Assembly (NCBI GenBank): GCA_020354595.1
Contig: CP070650.1
Location: forward strand, 2,731,500-2,743,483
Source of the DNA: Myxococcales bacterium
GTDB lineage: Bacteria; Myxococcota_A; Polyangia; Polyangiales; Houyiibacteriaceae
Direction: 5' to 3'
DNA length: 11,984 nt
Shown: piece after piece, positions 5,317-11,984 of the stretch
How the letters are laid out: each line of letters starts with the position of its first letter
How positions within the stretch are numbered: the stretch's first letter is position 1
Translations under genes and position numbers: made by a program
The notes under the pieces: generated by a model
Seen by the model: only the letters and a program-made list of their open reading frames with translations
Database searches by the model: none
Told to the model about the DNA's origin: nothing

Positions 5317-6705
5317 ATGCCCGCTCTGGTGCTGATTTCGAGTGACTCGACCCTTTATCAACAGCTCACCGCGACGCTGGAGGGGACCGCCTGGTTGGTC
5401 GAGTGGGTTGCGCCAGAAGCAGCGCAAGACAGCGCGCTGCAACAGGAAATCGTCGTGCTCGACGGCGCGGACCCCAAAGCGAGCGTGTGGAGCCCGCCAC
5501 CGGGAAAGCCCGTGCTAATGATCATCGACGAGGCCCCCCCGGAAGGCTCGGACCAGCTCGCCGACGACATCGTGTTCCGACCGACCCGAGAGGACGAGCT
5601 GCTGGCACGCCTGGAGCGCCTGCTGGCGCGTTCGCCGCTGGAGAGCTTACGCCGGCATTACGCCACGACGTTCGCGTCCATGACGCTCGGGATCGTCGTC
5701 CTAGGCCCGGACTTGAAGATGGTGTTCGCCAACCCGCGCTCGTACGAGATCGTGGGCCACCGCGAAGAGACGATCTCCGGGGCCGACATCGAGAGGCTCG
5801 TGTCGGCCGAGGATCTTCCTCGCATTCGGGAAGCCTTGGCACACGGGCAGTACCCACGCGGTATGGACGTGCATCTCCTGCGGCGGGACGGCACCAAGAT
5901 CGTTTGCAGCTGCTCGTTTGCTCCGCTGATCGGCGCCGAGAATCACACCGTCATCTCGTTCGAAGACGTGACCGATCAGCGCGAAACGGAGCGGGAGCTT
6001 CTCAAGACGATGGAGTTCCTCGAATCTCTGATCGATGCGAGCGTGGATGCGATTGTGGCGACCGACATGGAGCAGCGCATCGTGCTGTTCAATCCGAGCG
6101 CCGAAAAGATTTCCGGGCGGCACGTCGCGGACGTGCTCGGCAACCTCGTGCTCGAAGACTTGCTCGGCGGCTCGTCGACCGAGCTGGTCATGCAGCGGCT
6201 GCTCGCGCCAGGCCACGGGGGGGAGGGGCGTCTCGAGCCGACGATGCTCGACCTGCTCGATGTCTACGGAGCGCAGATCCCAGTACAACTGTCCGCTTCG
6301 TTGATCTTCGAGCACGGGAAGCCCTCGGCGATCGTGCTGATCTTCGCGGACCTTCGAGACCGCATCCGCGTCGAAGAGCGACTCGCCGAAGCGCAGAAGA
6401 AGCTCGCATTCACCGAAAAGCAAGGGGTTTTGGCCGAGCTCGCGGGGACGGCGGCGCACGAGCTCAACCAGCCGCTGACCAGCATGATGGCATACGCCGA
6501 GCTCCTGCAACGCCAGTCCGAGCCCGGCTCGACGGCGGCGAAGGCCGCCGAGGTGTTGACTCGCGAAGCCGAGCGCATGGCCGACATCGTCCGCAAGATC
6601 GGCAAGATCACGCGGTACGAAACTACAGCCTATGTGGGGCAGCAGAAGATTTTCGACTTGGATCGCGCTGCGGACGCGCCCAATGATCCAGGGGCAGAGG
6701 GCTGA
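5317..6705 (+). CDS. PAS-PAS histidine-kinase-like protein lacking the ATPase domain
   Basis: A 462-aa protein. Residues 1-106 look like a degenerate receiver: a strand LVLISSD, then EIVVLDG with D49 at the phosphoacceptor place, then VLMIID and IVFRPTREDELLARLERLL. The usual acidic pair is SSD and the usual lysine is arginine (R88). Two PAS domains follow (about 116-225 and 232-350), then a HisKA dimerisation/phosphoacceptor domain with H381 in AAHELNQPLTSMMAYAELL. The protein ends about 30 residues later, with YVGQQKIFDLDRA and a short tail. There are no N, G1, F or G2 boxes, so it cannot bind ATP itself. No membrane segment is present, so it is probably cytosolic. The start is ATG 5317; the frame is open upstream only antisense to murI. 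The complete kinase gene begins 2 nt after its stop, which suggests that one phosphorylates the other or that they pair. Confidence 0.88.
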   Translation: MPALVLISSDSTLYQQLTATLEGTAWLVEWVAPEAAQDSALQQEIVVLDGADPKASVWSPPPGKPVLMIIDEAPPEGSDQLADDIVFRPTREDELLARLERLLARSPLESLRRHYATTFASMTLGIVVLGPDLKMVFANPRSYEIVGHREETISGADIERLVSAEDLPRIREALAHGQYPRGMDVHLLRRDGTKIVCSCSFAPLIGAENHTVISFEDVTDQRETERELLKTMEFLESLIDASVDAIVATDMEQRIVLFNPSAEKISGRHVADVLGNLVLEDLLGGSSTELVMQRLLAPGHGGEGRLEPTMLDLLDVYGAQIPVQLSASLIFEHGKPSAIVLIFADLRDRIRVEERLAEAQKKLAFTEKQGVLAELAGTAAHELNQPLTSMMAYAELLQRQSEPGSTAAKAAEVLTREAERMADIVRKIGKITRYETTAYVGQQKIFDLDRAADAPNDPGAEG

Positions 6706-6707
6706 AG

Positions 6708-8396
6708 ATGGACGACTCAGCGCACAAGAAGCCCCCCGCACGACAGAGCAGCGAGCCCAGAGTTTCGGCCGTGAAGTCGATCGTCACCCCGAGGAGGCGA
6801 ACGGCTGGGGCCCCGACGCTGCCGCAGATTCTCGAATCCCTCAACCGCGCCGAGCGAGAGACCCGGGGATTTGCGACGGATGAGAAGGTTCTGCGGTCCA
6901 ATGTTCACGCACTCGAACGGCTCTATCCGACCACGCGTTTTGCGATGCGACTCGCCCCGCGGGCAGTCGGACAGAGCACCATCGTGCAGGCAACGACGCA
7001 CTATCTGCGGGCCGAAGCCACCGAGGAGGTCGCGATCACGGAGGCCGGTCTTTTGCGAGGAGGGTTCCCACAACCGGCGGCAGAGCCGACGGGAATGAGG
7101 CTGCGCCGAACCTACGAGCCAATTCTCTTGGTCGGTTCCACCGATGTGGAGGCTCCGGCGGACGGACTCGATGCGCCCCTGTCGATCGGAGGTGAGGTGA
7201 TTGGCGTGCTCGCTGCGGAGCTCGACCGCGGAACCGAGCTCCCGGACCGGCTGGAAGACGCCCTACTGATGACCGCCACCCACGCAAGTGCGTCGATCGA
7301 AACCGGCCGCCTGCGGCGCGAGGCGCTTCACTTGCGCGACTACCTCGAGAAGCTCCTCGAGCACGCGAACATTCCGGTTTTGGTGGTCGGGCGCGACCGG
7401 GCCATTCGCGTCGTCAGCAGTGCTTTCGTTCGCATCACGGGGCTCGCTCGCGATCAGCTGGACACCAAGGACGTGCTCCAGCTAGCGGGCCAAAGCGACC
7501 GTGCGCGCGTCCTGTCGGCCTTCGTCAATGCGCTCCGGGGCCGCGAGGTCCCGCCCTTCGAGCTTCGGCTGCCGAAGGCAGATGGAGGGAACGCGCGTCT
7601 TCAGTTCACCCTGGCGCCGATTCTCGACTCCGAGGGACGCGTCGCTGGCGTCATCGCGATCGGCCAGGACCGCACCGAAGTCCACGAGCTCGAGGGCCAG
7701 GTCATTCACGCGGAGAAGCTCGCGACCCTCGGGCAGCTCGCCGCGGGCATCGTCCACGAGATCAACAACCCGCTCACGAGCATCTCGGTGTACGGCGAGT
7801 ACTTGCTCAGCAAGCTGACGCGAAGCGGCGCCGAGGAGTCAGACGTCAAGCGAGTCGAGCGCATTTTGCGGAGCTCCGACCGCATCATGTCGTTCACGCG
7901 GAATCTACTCACCTACGCGCGTCCCTCGAAGGAAGAAGCCCAACCACTCGACGTCAACGACGTGCTCGAAGAGGCGATCGGCTTTTGCGACCACATCATC
8001 CGCGAAGCGCGCATGACGGTCTTGCGCGACTACGGCGAAGGCTTGCCGAGGATCACCGCCGTGCCCGGGCAGCTTCATCAGGTTTTCGTCAACCTGATCA
8101 CGAACGCGTGTAACGCCGCACACGACGATGGCGGAGAGGTACGCATCAGCACGCGCTTGCATGGTCGAGACCGGATTCACGTGCGTGTCGAAGACGATGG
8201 GGTTGGGATCGGGAAAGAGGACATGAGTCGAGTGTTCGAGCCCTTCTTCTCGACGCGACGGCGCGGCAAAGGCACCGGGTTGGGTCTTTCGATCGTCAAG
8301 AGCATCGTCGAACAACACCGGGGCGGTATCGAGATCGACAGCGAGATCGGCGGCGGCACGAGCGTGCGGATCGTCCTGCCCTGCGTCGATGAGTAG
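6708..8396 (+). CDS. Sensor histidine kinase (GAF-like, PAS, HisKA, HATPase)
   Basis: A 562-aa complete kinase. After a basic, disordered N-terminus (1-35) come a GAF-like region (about 55-200, containing the strand IGGEVIGVLAAEL), a connecting helix, a PAS domain (about 212-325), HisKA with H350 in GIVHEINNPLTSISVYGEYL, and a HATPase_c domain. The latter has N462/N466 in VNLITNACNA, the G1 box EDDGVGIG (495-502), EPFFST (511-516) and GKGTGLGLSI (520-529). Every catalytic box is intact, in the NtrB-like arrangement. No membrane segment or signal peptide is seen, so it senses something in the cytosol or from a partner. A ribosome site GAGGG (6697-6701) sits 6 nt before the ATG. It follows the ATPase-less kinase by 2 nt in one operon. 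No DNA-binding response regulator is in the window; the nearest receiver is that of the divergent Ser/Thr kinase. Confidence 0.93.
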   Translation: MDDSAHKKPPARQSSEPRVSAVKSIVTPRRRTAGAPTLPQILESLNRAERETRGFATDEKVLRSNVHALERLYPTTRFAMRLAPRAVGQSTIVQATTHYLRAEATEEVAITEAGLLRGGFPQPAAEPTGMRLRRTYEPILLVGSTDVEAPADGLDAPLSIGGEVIGVLAAELDRGTELPDRLEDALLMTATHASASIETGRLRREALHLRDYLEKLLEHANIPVLVVGRDRAIRVVSSAFVRITGLARDQLDTKDVLQLAGQSDRARVLSAFVNALRGREVPPFELRLPKADGGNARLQFTLAPILDSEGRVAGVIAIGQDRTEVHELEGQVIHAEKLATLGQLAAGIVHEINNPLTSISVYGEYLLSKLTRSGAEESDVKRVERILRSSDRIMSFTRNLLTYARPSKEEAQPLDVNDVLEEAIGFCDHIIREARMTVLRDYGEGLPRITAVPGQLHQVFVNLITNACNAAHDDGGEVRISTRLHGRDRIHVRVEDDGVGIGKEDMSRVFEPFFSTRRRGKGTGLGLSIVKSIVEQHRGGIEIDSEIGGGTSVRIVLPCVDE

Positions 8397-8478
8397 TGCT
8401 CCGTAATTGCACGTGTTTTTTGCCAAGCGTGCGCTTTGGTGGAATCAAACCGTTGCCCCGCGGGTTACCGGCGCAATA

Positions 8479-8484
8479 GGGAGG
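8479..8484 (+). promoter_or_regulatory. Ribosome binding site that sets the htrA start
   Basis: GGGAGG lies 8 nt before ATG 8493 but only 2 nt before ATG 8487, which favours the second ATG. The resulting N-terminus is a clean signal peptide. Confidence 0.75.
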
Positions 8485-8492
8485 TTATGTTG

Positions 8493-9887
8493 ATGAACCG
8501 AACGATGCTTCGGCCCCGGTGGGTGCTCGCACTCGGCGCTGTGCTTGCCATTGCCACTCTAGGCACCGCGTCTGCTTCGCCGAAGAAGAACGCTGCCAAC
8601 GAAGACGCGCTCTCGCGCGCTGTCGCATTCGAAACTGCGTTGACGACCGTGGCCGAGTCCGTTTCTCCATCCGTCGTGAGCATTCAAGTCGAGGTGAGCA
8701 GGCCTCAGAACAACGGCGGCTTTCCCTTCTTCTTTGGTGGCCAAGGCCGAGGGGGCATCGTTCGCGGTGGCGGCTCGGGTGTGATCCTCCGCTCGGACGG
8801 ATACATCCTGACCAACAACCACGTCGTTGCCGAAGCGACCCGCATCGACGTGCGCCTGAAGAACGGCAAGAGCTACCCCGCCAAGATGGTGGGAAGCGAC
8901 CCGGCCACCGACTTGGCGATGTTGAAGATCGACGCGCGTGGCCTCCCGCAGGCGGAGTTTGCGTCGTCGGAGAAGGCGCGTGTCGGGCAGTTCGTGATTG
9001 CGATCGGCTCGCCCTTCGGCCTCGATTACACGGTGACCACGGGCGTCCTCAGCGCGAAAGGACGGGGCGGCATCGGCGCGAACGAGATCGAGGACTACCT
9101 GCAGACCGATGCAAGCATCAACCCCGGCAACTCCGGCGGGCCACTCGTCGATTTGCAGGGTCGGGTGCTCGGAATCAACACGATGATCATCGGTCGCGGC
9201 TCCGGAATCGGCTTCGCGATTCCTTCAGAGATCGCCCAGCGGGTAGCCCGCCAGCTCATCGAGAGCGGATCGGTCAAGCGCGCCTGGCTTGGCGTCTCTT
9301 TCCAGGAGATCACGCCCGAGCTCGCCTCGCACTTCGGTAGCAGCTTCGAGGGTGGCGCCCTGATCAACGGGGTGGCTCCGAACGGACCGGCGGACAAGGC
9401 GGGCCTCCAAGCCGGGGACGTGATCACGGCCATCGACGACACCTCAATACGTCAAGGCCATGACCTCTTGCGTACGGTCCTCCGCCATGGCGTCGGCGAG
9501 CGGCTCACGCTGCAGGTACTACGCGGGGACCAAACGAAGAAGATGACGCTCGTCACGGGCGAGCGGCCAAGCGAAGAACGCGAGCGCGCGATGAGCCAGA
9601 GCTCTCAAGGGAGCGGAATACTCGGCCTGCGGCTCGAGGAGCTCACGCCTCACCTTCGCGAGCGCTTTCGTTACGAGGGCGAGGGACACGTCTTCGTCCG
9701 GGGCGTCGAGCCCGGCTCCGACGCCGACCGCGCGGGTCTGCAACCGGGCGACATCATCCTGCAGGCAGACCGCAAGCCCGTCCGCTCGATCGCCGACGTT
9801 CGAGCGGCGCTCCGAGACGGAAAGGCTCTGCTCTACATCGAGCGTGACTCGCAACGCTTCTTCAAGCCGATCGAGCAATCGAAGTAA
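8493..9887 (+). CDS. HtrA/Deg-family periplasmic serine protease with two PDZ domains
   Basis: A 464-aa protein. A signal peptide (basic MNRTMLRPR, hydrophobic core to about 25, likely cut after ASA at 28) sends it to the periplasm. The trypsin-like domain (about 45-255) has the full triad: H110 in TNNHVV, D140 in DPATDLAMLKI and S214 in GNSGGPLV. The loop at 70-95 is rich in Gly and Phe, as in DegP/DegQ. PDZ1 spans about 263-355 and PDZ2 about 375-458 (VEPGSDADRAGLQPGDIIL). The length and two-PDZ layout match DegP/DegQ/MucD. Such proteases degrade or refold damaged envelope proteins. It starts 96 bp after the kinase operon on the same strand, so it could share readthrough or have its own promoter; I see no clear one. 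It ends 3 bp before the opposing PilZ gene. Which Deg paralogue it is cannot be decided here. Confidence 0.95.
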   Translation: MNRTMLRPRWVLALGAVLAIATLGTASASPKKNAANEDALSRAVAFETALTTVAESVSPSVVSIQVEVSRPQNNGGFPFFFGGQGRGGIVRGGGSGVILRSDGYILTNNHVVAEATRIDVRLKNGKSYPAKMVGSDPATDLAMLKIDARGLPQAEFASSEKARVGQFVIAIGSPFGLDYTVTTGVLSAKGRGGIGANEIEDYLQTDASINPGNSGGPLVDLQGRVLGINTMIIGRGSGIGFAIPSEIAQRVARQLIESGSVKRAWLGVSFQEITPELASHFGSSFEGGALINGVAPNGPADKAGLQAGDVITAIDDTSIRQGHDLLRTVLRHGVGERLTLQVLRGDQTKKMTLVTGERPSEERERAMSQSSQGSGILGLRLEELTPHLRERFRYEGEGHVFVRGVEPGSDADRAGLQPGDIILQADRKPVRSIADVRAALRDGKALLYIERDSQRFFKPIEQSK

Positions 9888-9890
9888 TGG

Positions 9891-11441
9891 CTACCGCGCG
9901 ATCGTGATCTCGACGGCCGGCCCGCGCGCCTCGACGCGGTAAGCGGGTTGCCGTCCCGCGACGAATCGCACGGTCAGCTCGGAGAAGTCCCCGCGATTGA
10001 GAATGCTGGCATGCTCGACGTCGGGGTGCGCCGCAGCGATCGGACCGGCCCGCGAAAGCGAAAGACTCCCCGGAATCGTTACCGAGAACCCGTCGTCCTC
10101 AACGATCCCGTCCATCTCCACGACGGGATTGCTCATCCGCAACACGTACTTCTCGCCGCCAGCGACGGTCTCCGCACCAAAGGAGATCCCTCGAACGGTC
10201 TCGGGCGGAAGAGGCGCCCCCTGCACAGCAATCGCTGACGCTGCCCCTGGCTCTGTCGCTGACTCTAGCTCTGTCGCTGACTCTGACGCCGTCGCCGACT
10301 CTGGCTCTGTCGCTGCCCCTGGCTCTGTCGCTGACTCTGACGCCGTCGCCGACTCCGCCGCCCACAGGTAAATCCCCCACCCTGCGGCCACGATGCCCGC
10401 GACCATCGCCGCGAGCACCACGTAGCGCCGCCGGCTCCGCCGCGTGTTCTTCAGATGCGCGCGCGCGGCCTGGCTGCGGGGCACCTGTTTGCGACGGGGC
10501 TTCTCGTCGAGACGTGCGCGAAGAGCGCCAATGAACCGGGCGGTCAACGCGGCGACGTCTTTGATCTTCAAGCTCGCCGTCGGGACGAGTCCTTCGGTGA
10601 CCGCGGTTCTGGCGCTGCCGGCCGTGCTCGCTAGTTGATCGGTCGCGGATTTTGCATACGCCCGCAATCGGTCCGTGATCGACTGGTGCGCGGCCTCCTC
10701 GGCGGCCATGTCGTAACGAACGATGCGCGGCGTGTCGTGAAGGCGCACCTCTTCCGAAGGGCGGCTAGCGCGGATGACCGGTGGTTCGTCTGGCAGGGTG
10801 TCACGACCCGCATCGGCGTCGGAGCTCTCGTCCGCCCCGGAATTGGAGCCTGAAGGCACCTCGTAGCCGATGCTGAGGACGAGCTTCGGCGTCTGCTCGT
10901 CCATCCGGAGCTCGACCGCCTCCAAGTGCCCACGGCGTCCGGCGGTTTCGTTGAGCATGCCGGCACCGATCGCGAGAAACGGGAGCGGCTGCTCGACCGT
11001 GAGGGCGCTTTCGGTTTCCGACTTGAGCTCCGCAACGATGGCTGAGTCGACGCCGTCGAGCTGAAGCCGAACCGTCGGCGCCTTCGCAGTGGTTCGGCCC
11101 CACCGTTGGATCAAGGCCTCGATCCGCATCTGGTCGTCGTTGGACAGGTGCGTGAAGCGGATTCCGAACTCGCCGGCGTGCTCGCCACTCTCATGCGCCC
11201 ACACCACGCGTCCGATCATCTCGATCGCCTCGCCCCCGACGGGATTGTCGAGCTGACATCGAAGCGTAGAGTCGACCTGCGGCAACATCGAAGCGCGCAT
11301 CGAGATCCCACCCGTACCTACATTGATGCCGTCTGCCTCGAACTCTTGGTGAAAGCCCTCAGGGTGGAGCTTGATCAACACCTCGTCGAGCGGCACGCGG
11401 GGCGGCCGAGGTGCTTGATAGTATCCCGCGGATGTATTCAT
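9891..11441 (-). CDS. PilZ domain protein with one membrane segment and an AMIN-like C-terminus
   Basis: A 516-aa protein. The N-terminal PilZ domain (about 12-115) is of the myxobacterial type: RVPLDEVLIKL, GINVGTGGISM (38-48), IGRVVWAHE, GEFGIRFTHL. Both c-di-GMP motifs are altered: the arginine pair is R12-x2-R15 instead of RxxxR, and (D/N)xSxxG reads N40-V-G-T-G-G. Residues 116-338 are a poorly conserved region ending in a basic cluster (RRSRRRY), then one membrane segment (about 340-361). By the positive-inside rule the PilZ half is cytosolic and the rest periplasmic. A repetitive A/S/E/T linker (363-404) leads to a beta-rich end (about 412-515: TVRGISFGAE, YVLRMSNP, LTVRFVAG, YRVEARGPAVEITI) resembling AMIN domains, which target periplasmic proteins to peptidoglycan. 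Start ATG 11441 is backed by GGGAG 6 nt upstream. The AMIN assignment is tentative. Confidence 0.82.
   Translation of the reverse strand: MNTSAGYYQAPRPPRVPLDEVLIKLHPEGFHQEFEADGINVGTGGISMRASMLPQVDSTLRCQLDNPVGGEAIEMIGRVVWAHESGEHAGEFGIRFTHLSNDDQMRIEALIQRWGRTTAKAPTVRLQLDGVDSAIVAELKSETESALTVEQPLPFLAIGAGMLNETAGRRGHLEAVELRMDEQTPKLVLSIGYEVPSGSNSGADESSDADAGRDTLPDEPPVIRASRPSEEVRLHDTPRIVRYDMAAEEAAHQSITDRLRAYAKSATDQLASTAGSARTAVTEGLVPTASLKIKDVAALTARFIGALRARLDEKPRRKQVPRSQAARAHLKNTRRSRRRYVVLAAMVAGIVAAGWGIYLWAAESATASESATEPGAATEPESATASESATELESATEPGAASAIAVQGAPLPPETVRGISFGAETVAGGEKYVLRMSNPVVEMDGIVEDDGFSVTIPGSLSLSRAGPIAAAHPDVEHASILNRGDFSELTVRFVAGRQPAYRVEARGPAVEITIAR
10232..10357 (-). repeat. 18-bp tandem repeat (7 units) inside the PilZ gene
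   Basis: Seven consecutive 18-bp units start at 10232, 10250, 10268, 10286, 10304, 10322 and 10340. Three are of the type GCTCTGTCGCTGACTCT plus one base (10250, 10268, 10322). Two are of the type ACGCCGTCGCCGACTC (10286, 10340), and units 1 and 5 carry the CTGCCCCTG variant. A 27-bp stretch at 10240-10266 recurs exactly at 10312-10338, and the 10268 and 10322 units match perfectly. Each unit codes for six residues (ESATAS, ESATEP, GAATEP, ESATEL) of the periplasmic linker just after the membrane segment. Length changes by slippage would stay in frame. Confidence 0.9.
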
Positions 11442-11447
11442 CAAATG

Positions 11448-11452
11448 CTCCC
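11448..11452 (-). promoter_or_regulatory. Ribosome binding site that sets the PilZ-gene start
   Basis: GGGAG on the minus strand, 6 nt before ATG 11441. It favours this start over the in-frame upstream codon at 11504, whose extra 21 residues (MRRVLGPVEVARLACRVREH and one more) have no PilZ-family counterpart. Confidence 0.65.
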
Positions 11453-11571
11453 GAACGCGACAGGCGAGCCGCGCCACTTCGACTGGTCCCAAAACTCTGC
11501 GCAAGCGTCCACTTTTCTACAACCCGCTTCCTTGACCTCTTCGTAGCTCAGCCCCAGTCTTGGCGGCTGCG

Positions 11572-11984
11572 ATGGGTGTGCGAATCACGGTGCAATCGCT
11601 TTGGCCGAAAACCGGCGGTTCGACTTTCGTCTACGAGTTCGCGCAGTCGCGCATCGTCATCGGCCGCTCGAAGAGTGCGGATGTTCAGCTCCCTCACGCC
11701 GCGGTCAGTGGAACTCACGCGAGCATTCGCGCGCAAGGCGCCGGCTACGCCCTCTTCGACGAGGGGTCAACCAATGGCACTCGAGTCAACGAAGCGCTTC
11801 TCGTCGCGGGACGAGCCAAGACGCTTCGCCCAAACGACGTCGTCGACCTCGGCGGATACCGTCTGACGCTCGAAGTTGGCGTACCCGTCGCGCAAACGAC
11901 GTCCGCGAGGCTGACCGCGGACTTCGCCCGCAGGATTCTGGCGGAGCAGCTGCCGCCCGACGCGCCGGGGCTCGAAGAACGACT
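11572..11984 (+). CDS. FHA-domain protein (partial, C-terminus off the right edge)
   Basis: The first 137 codons of a gene that leaves the window. After ATG 11572 (weak GGCGG at 11562-11566) the protein opens MGVRITVQSLWPKTGG and shows a complete FHA domain (about 20-102): GRS at 31-33, VSGTHASI at 45-52 and STNGT at 66-70, then RVN and a closing strand YRLTLEV. G31-R32-S33, S46-G47, H49 and N68-G69 are the residues that form the phosphothreonine-binding face. FHA domains read Thr phosphorylation by Ser/Thr kinases, and a Ser/Thr kinase gene is 7 kb away in this window; any link between them is inferred. After the domain the visible residues SARLTADFARRILAEQLPPD begin a helical region. Many bacterial FHA proteins carry a regulator, ATPase or secretion-related domain next, but that part is not visible. 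It is divergent from the PilZ gene across 130 bp. Confidence 0.88.
   Translation, partial: MGVRITVQSLWPKTGGSTFVYEFAQSRIVIGRSKSADVQLPHAAVSGTHASIRAQGAGYALFDEGSTNGTRVNEALLVAGRAKTLRPNDVVDLGGYRLTLEVGVPVAQTTSARLTADFARRILAEQLPPDAPGLEER

Noticed and set aside
6600..6720. A frameshift that would have cut a HATPase domain off the first histidine kinase
   Set aside because: The following gene begins 2 nt later and opens with its own disordered and GAF-like regions. No N, G1, F or G2 box appears in any frame before its HisKA, so there is no detached ATPase domain.
5701..6741. A 346-codon minus-strand frame opposite the first histidine kinase
   Set aside because: No recognisable motif, and the opposite strand encodes clear PAS and HisKA domains.
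8407..8424. A sigma-54-like element (TTGCACG then GC) before htrA
   Set aside because: The -24 GG is TG, and the GC at -12 is 2 bp too far away; sigma-54 spacing is strict.
8409..8432. GCACG/CGTGC inverted arms after the histidine-kinase operon as a terminator
   Set aside because: Only 5-bp arms around a 14-nt loop with no T-tract after the stem.
8436..8492. An upstream TTG start for the HtrA protein
   Set aside because: It would put 19 extra residues before the signal peptide, and GGGAGG at 8479-8484 is placed for ATG 8493.
11442..11504. An upstream in-frame start for the PilZ gene
   Set aside because: The added 21 residues show no family similarity, and ATG 11441 has a well-spaced GGGAG.
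11532..11560. TTGACC with a 17-nt spacer as a promoter for the FHA gene
   Set aside because: The matching -10 position reads CAGTCT, too far from consensus to annotate.

Overview
The window is GC-rich, with strongly biased third codon positions, and its protein repertoire points to the Myxococcota or a related former deltaproteobacterial group. Relevant families are DUF4112, DUF501, SCP2, a 'GYNTNVRHKG' protein of a type I recall from myxobacteria, a Ser/Thr kinase fused to a receiver domain, many PAS histidine kinases, and PilZ and FHA proteins. The taxonomic assignment is inference. The DNA is gene-dense: no stretch over about 130 bp lacks a gene, and I see no tRNA, rRNA, CRISPR array or insertion sequence.

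Layout: (1) 1-1317, minus strand: a YkgJ-type cysteine-cluster protein and, overlapping it by 4 bp, the start of a DUF501 protein that runs off the left edge. (2) 1391-2601, plus strand: an uncharacterised 176-aa protein, then an SCP2-fold lipid-carrier protein and a small phasin-like coiled-coil protein. A palindrome with a T-tract lies in the divergent gap between (1) and (2). (3) 5238-2558, minus strand: glutamate racemase (murI), a Ser/Thr kinase with a C-terminal receiver domain, and a DUF4112 membrane protein. The last of these overlaps the coiled-coil gene tail-to-tail by 44 bp. (4) 5317-8396, plus strand: two sensor histidine kinases 2 bp apart. The first has a receiver-like N-terminus, two PAS domains and a phosphoacceptor-His domain but no ATPase domain; the second is complete (GAF-like, PAS, HisKA, HATPase). 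(5) 8493-9887: a periplasmic HtrA/Deg protease with two PDZ domains. (6) 11441-9891, minus strand: a PilZ protein with one membrane segment, a repetitive A/S/E/T linker and an AMIN-like periplasmic end. (7) 11572 to the right edge: the start of an FHA-domain protein.

The common theme is signalling linked to the cell envelope: peptidoglycan precursor supply (MurI), periplasmic quality control (HtrA), a membrane-spanning PilZ/AMIN protein, and phospho-signalling parts (His kinases, receiver, Ser/Thr kinase, phosphothreonine-binding FHA). The most interesting hypothesis is that the two divergently transcribed histidine kinases act as a pair that phosphorylates the receiver of the Ser/Thr kinase, which would then switch to Ser/Thr signalling. 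No classical DNA-binding response regulator is present in the window to serve as an alternative partner.
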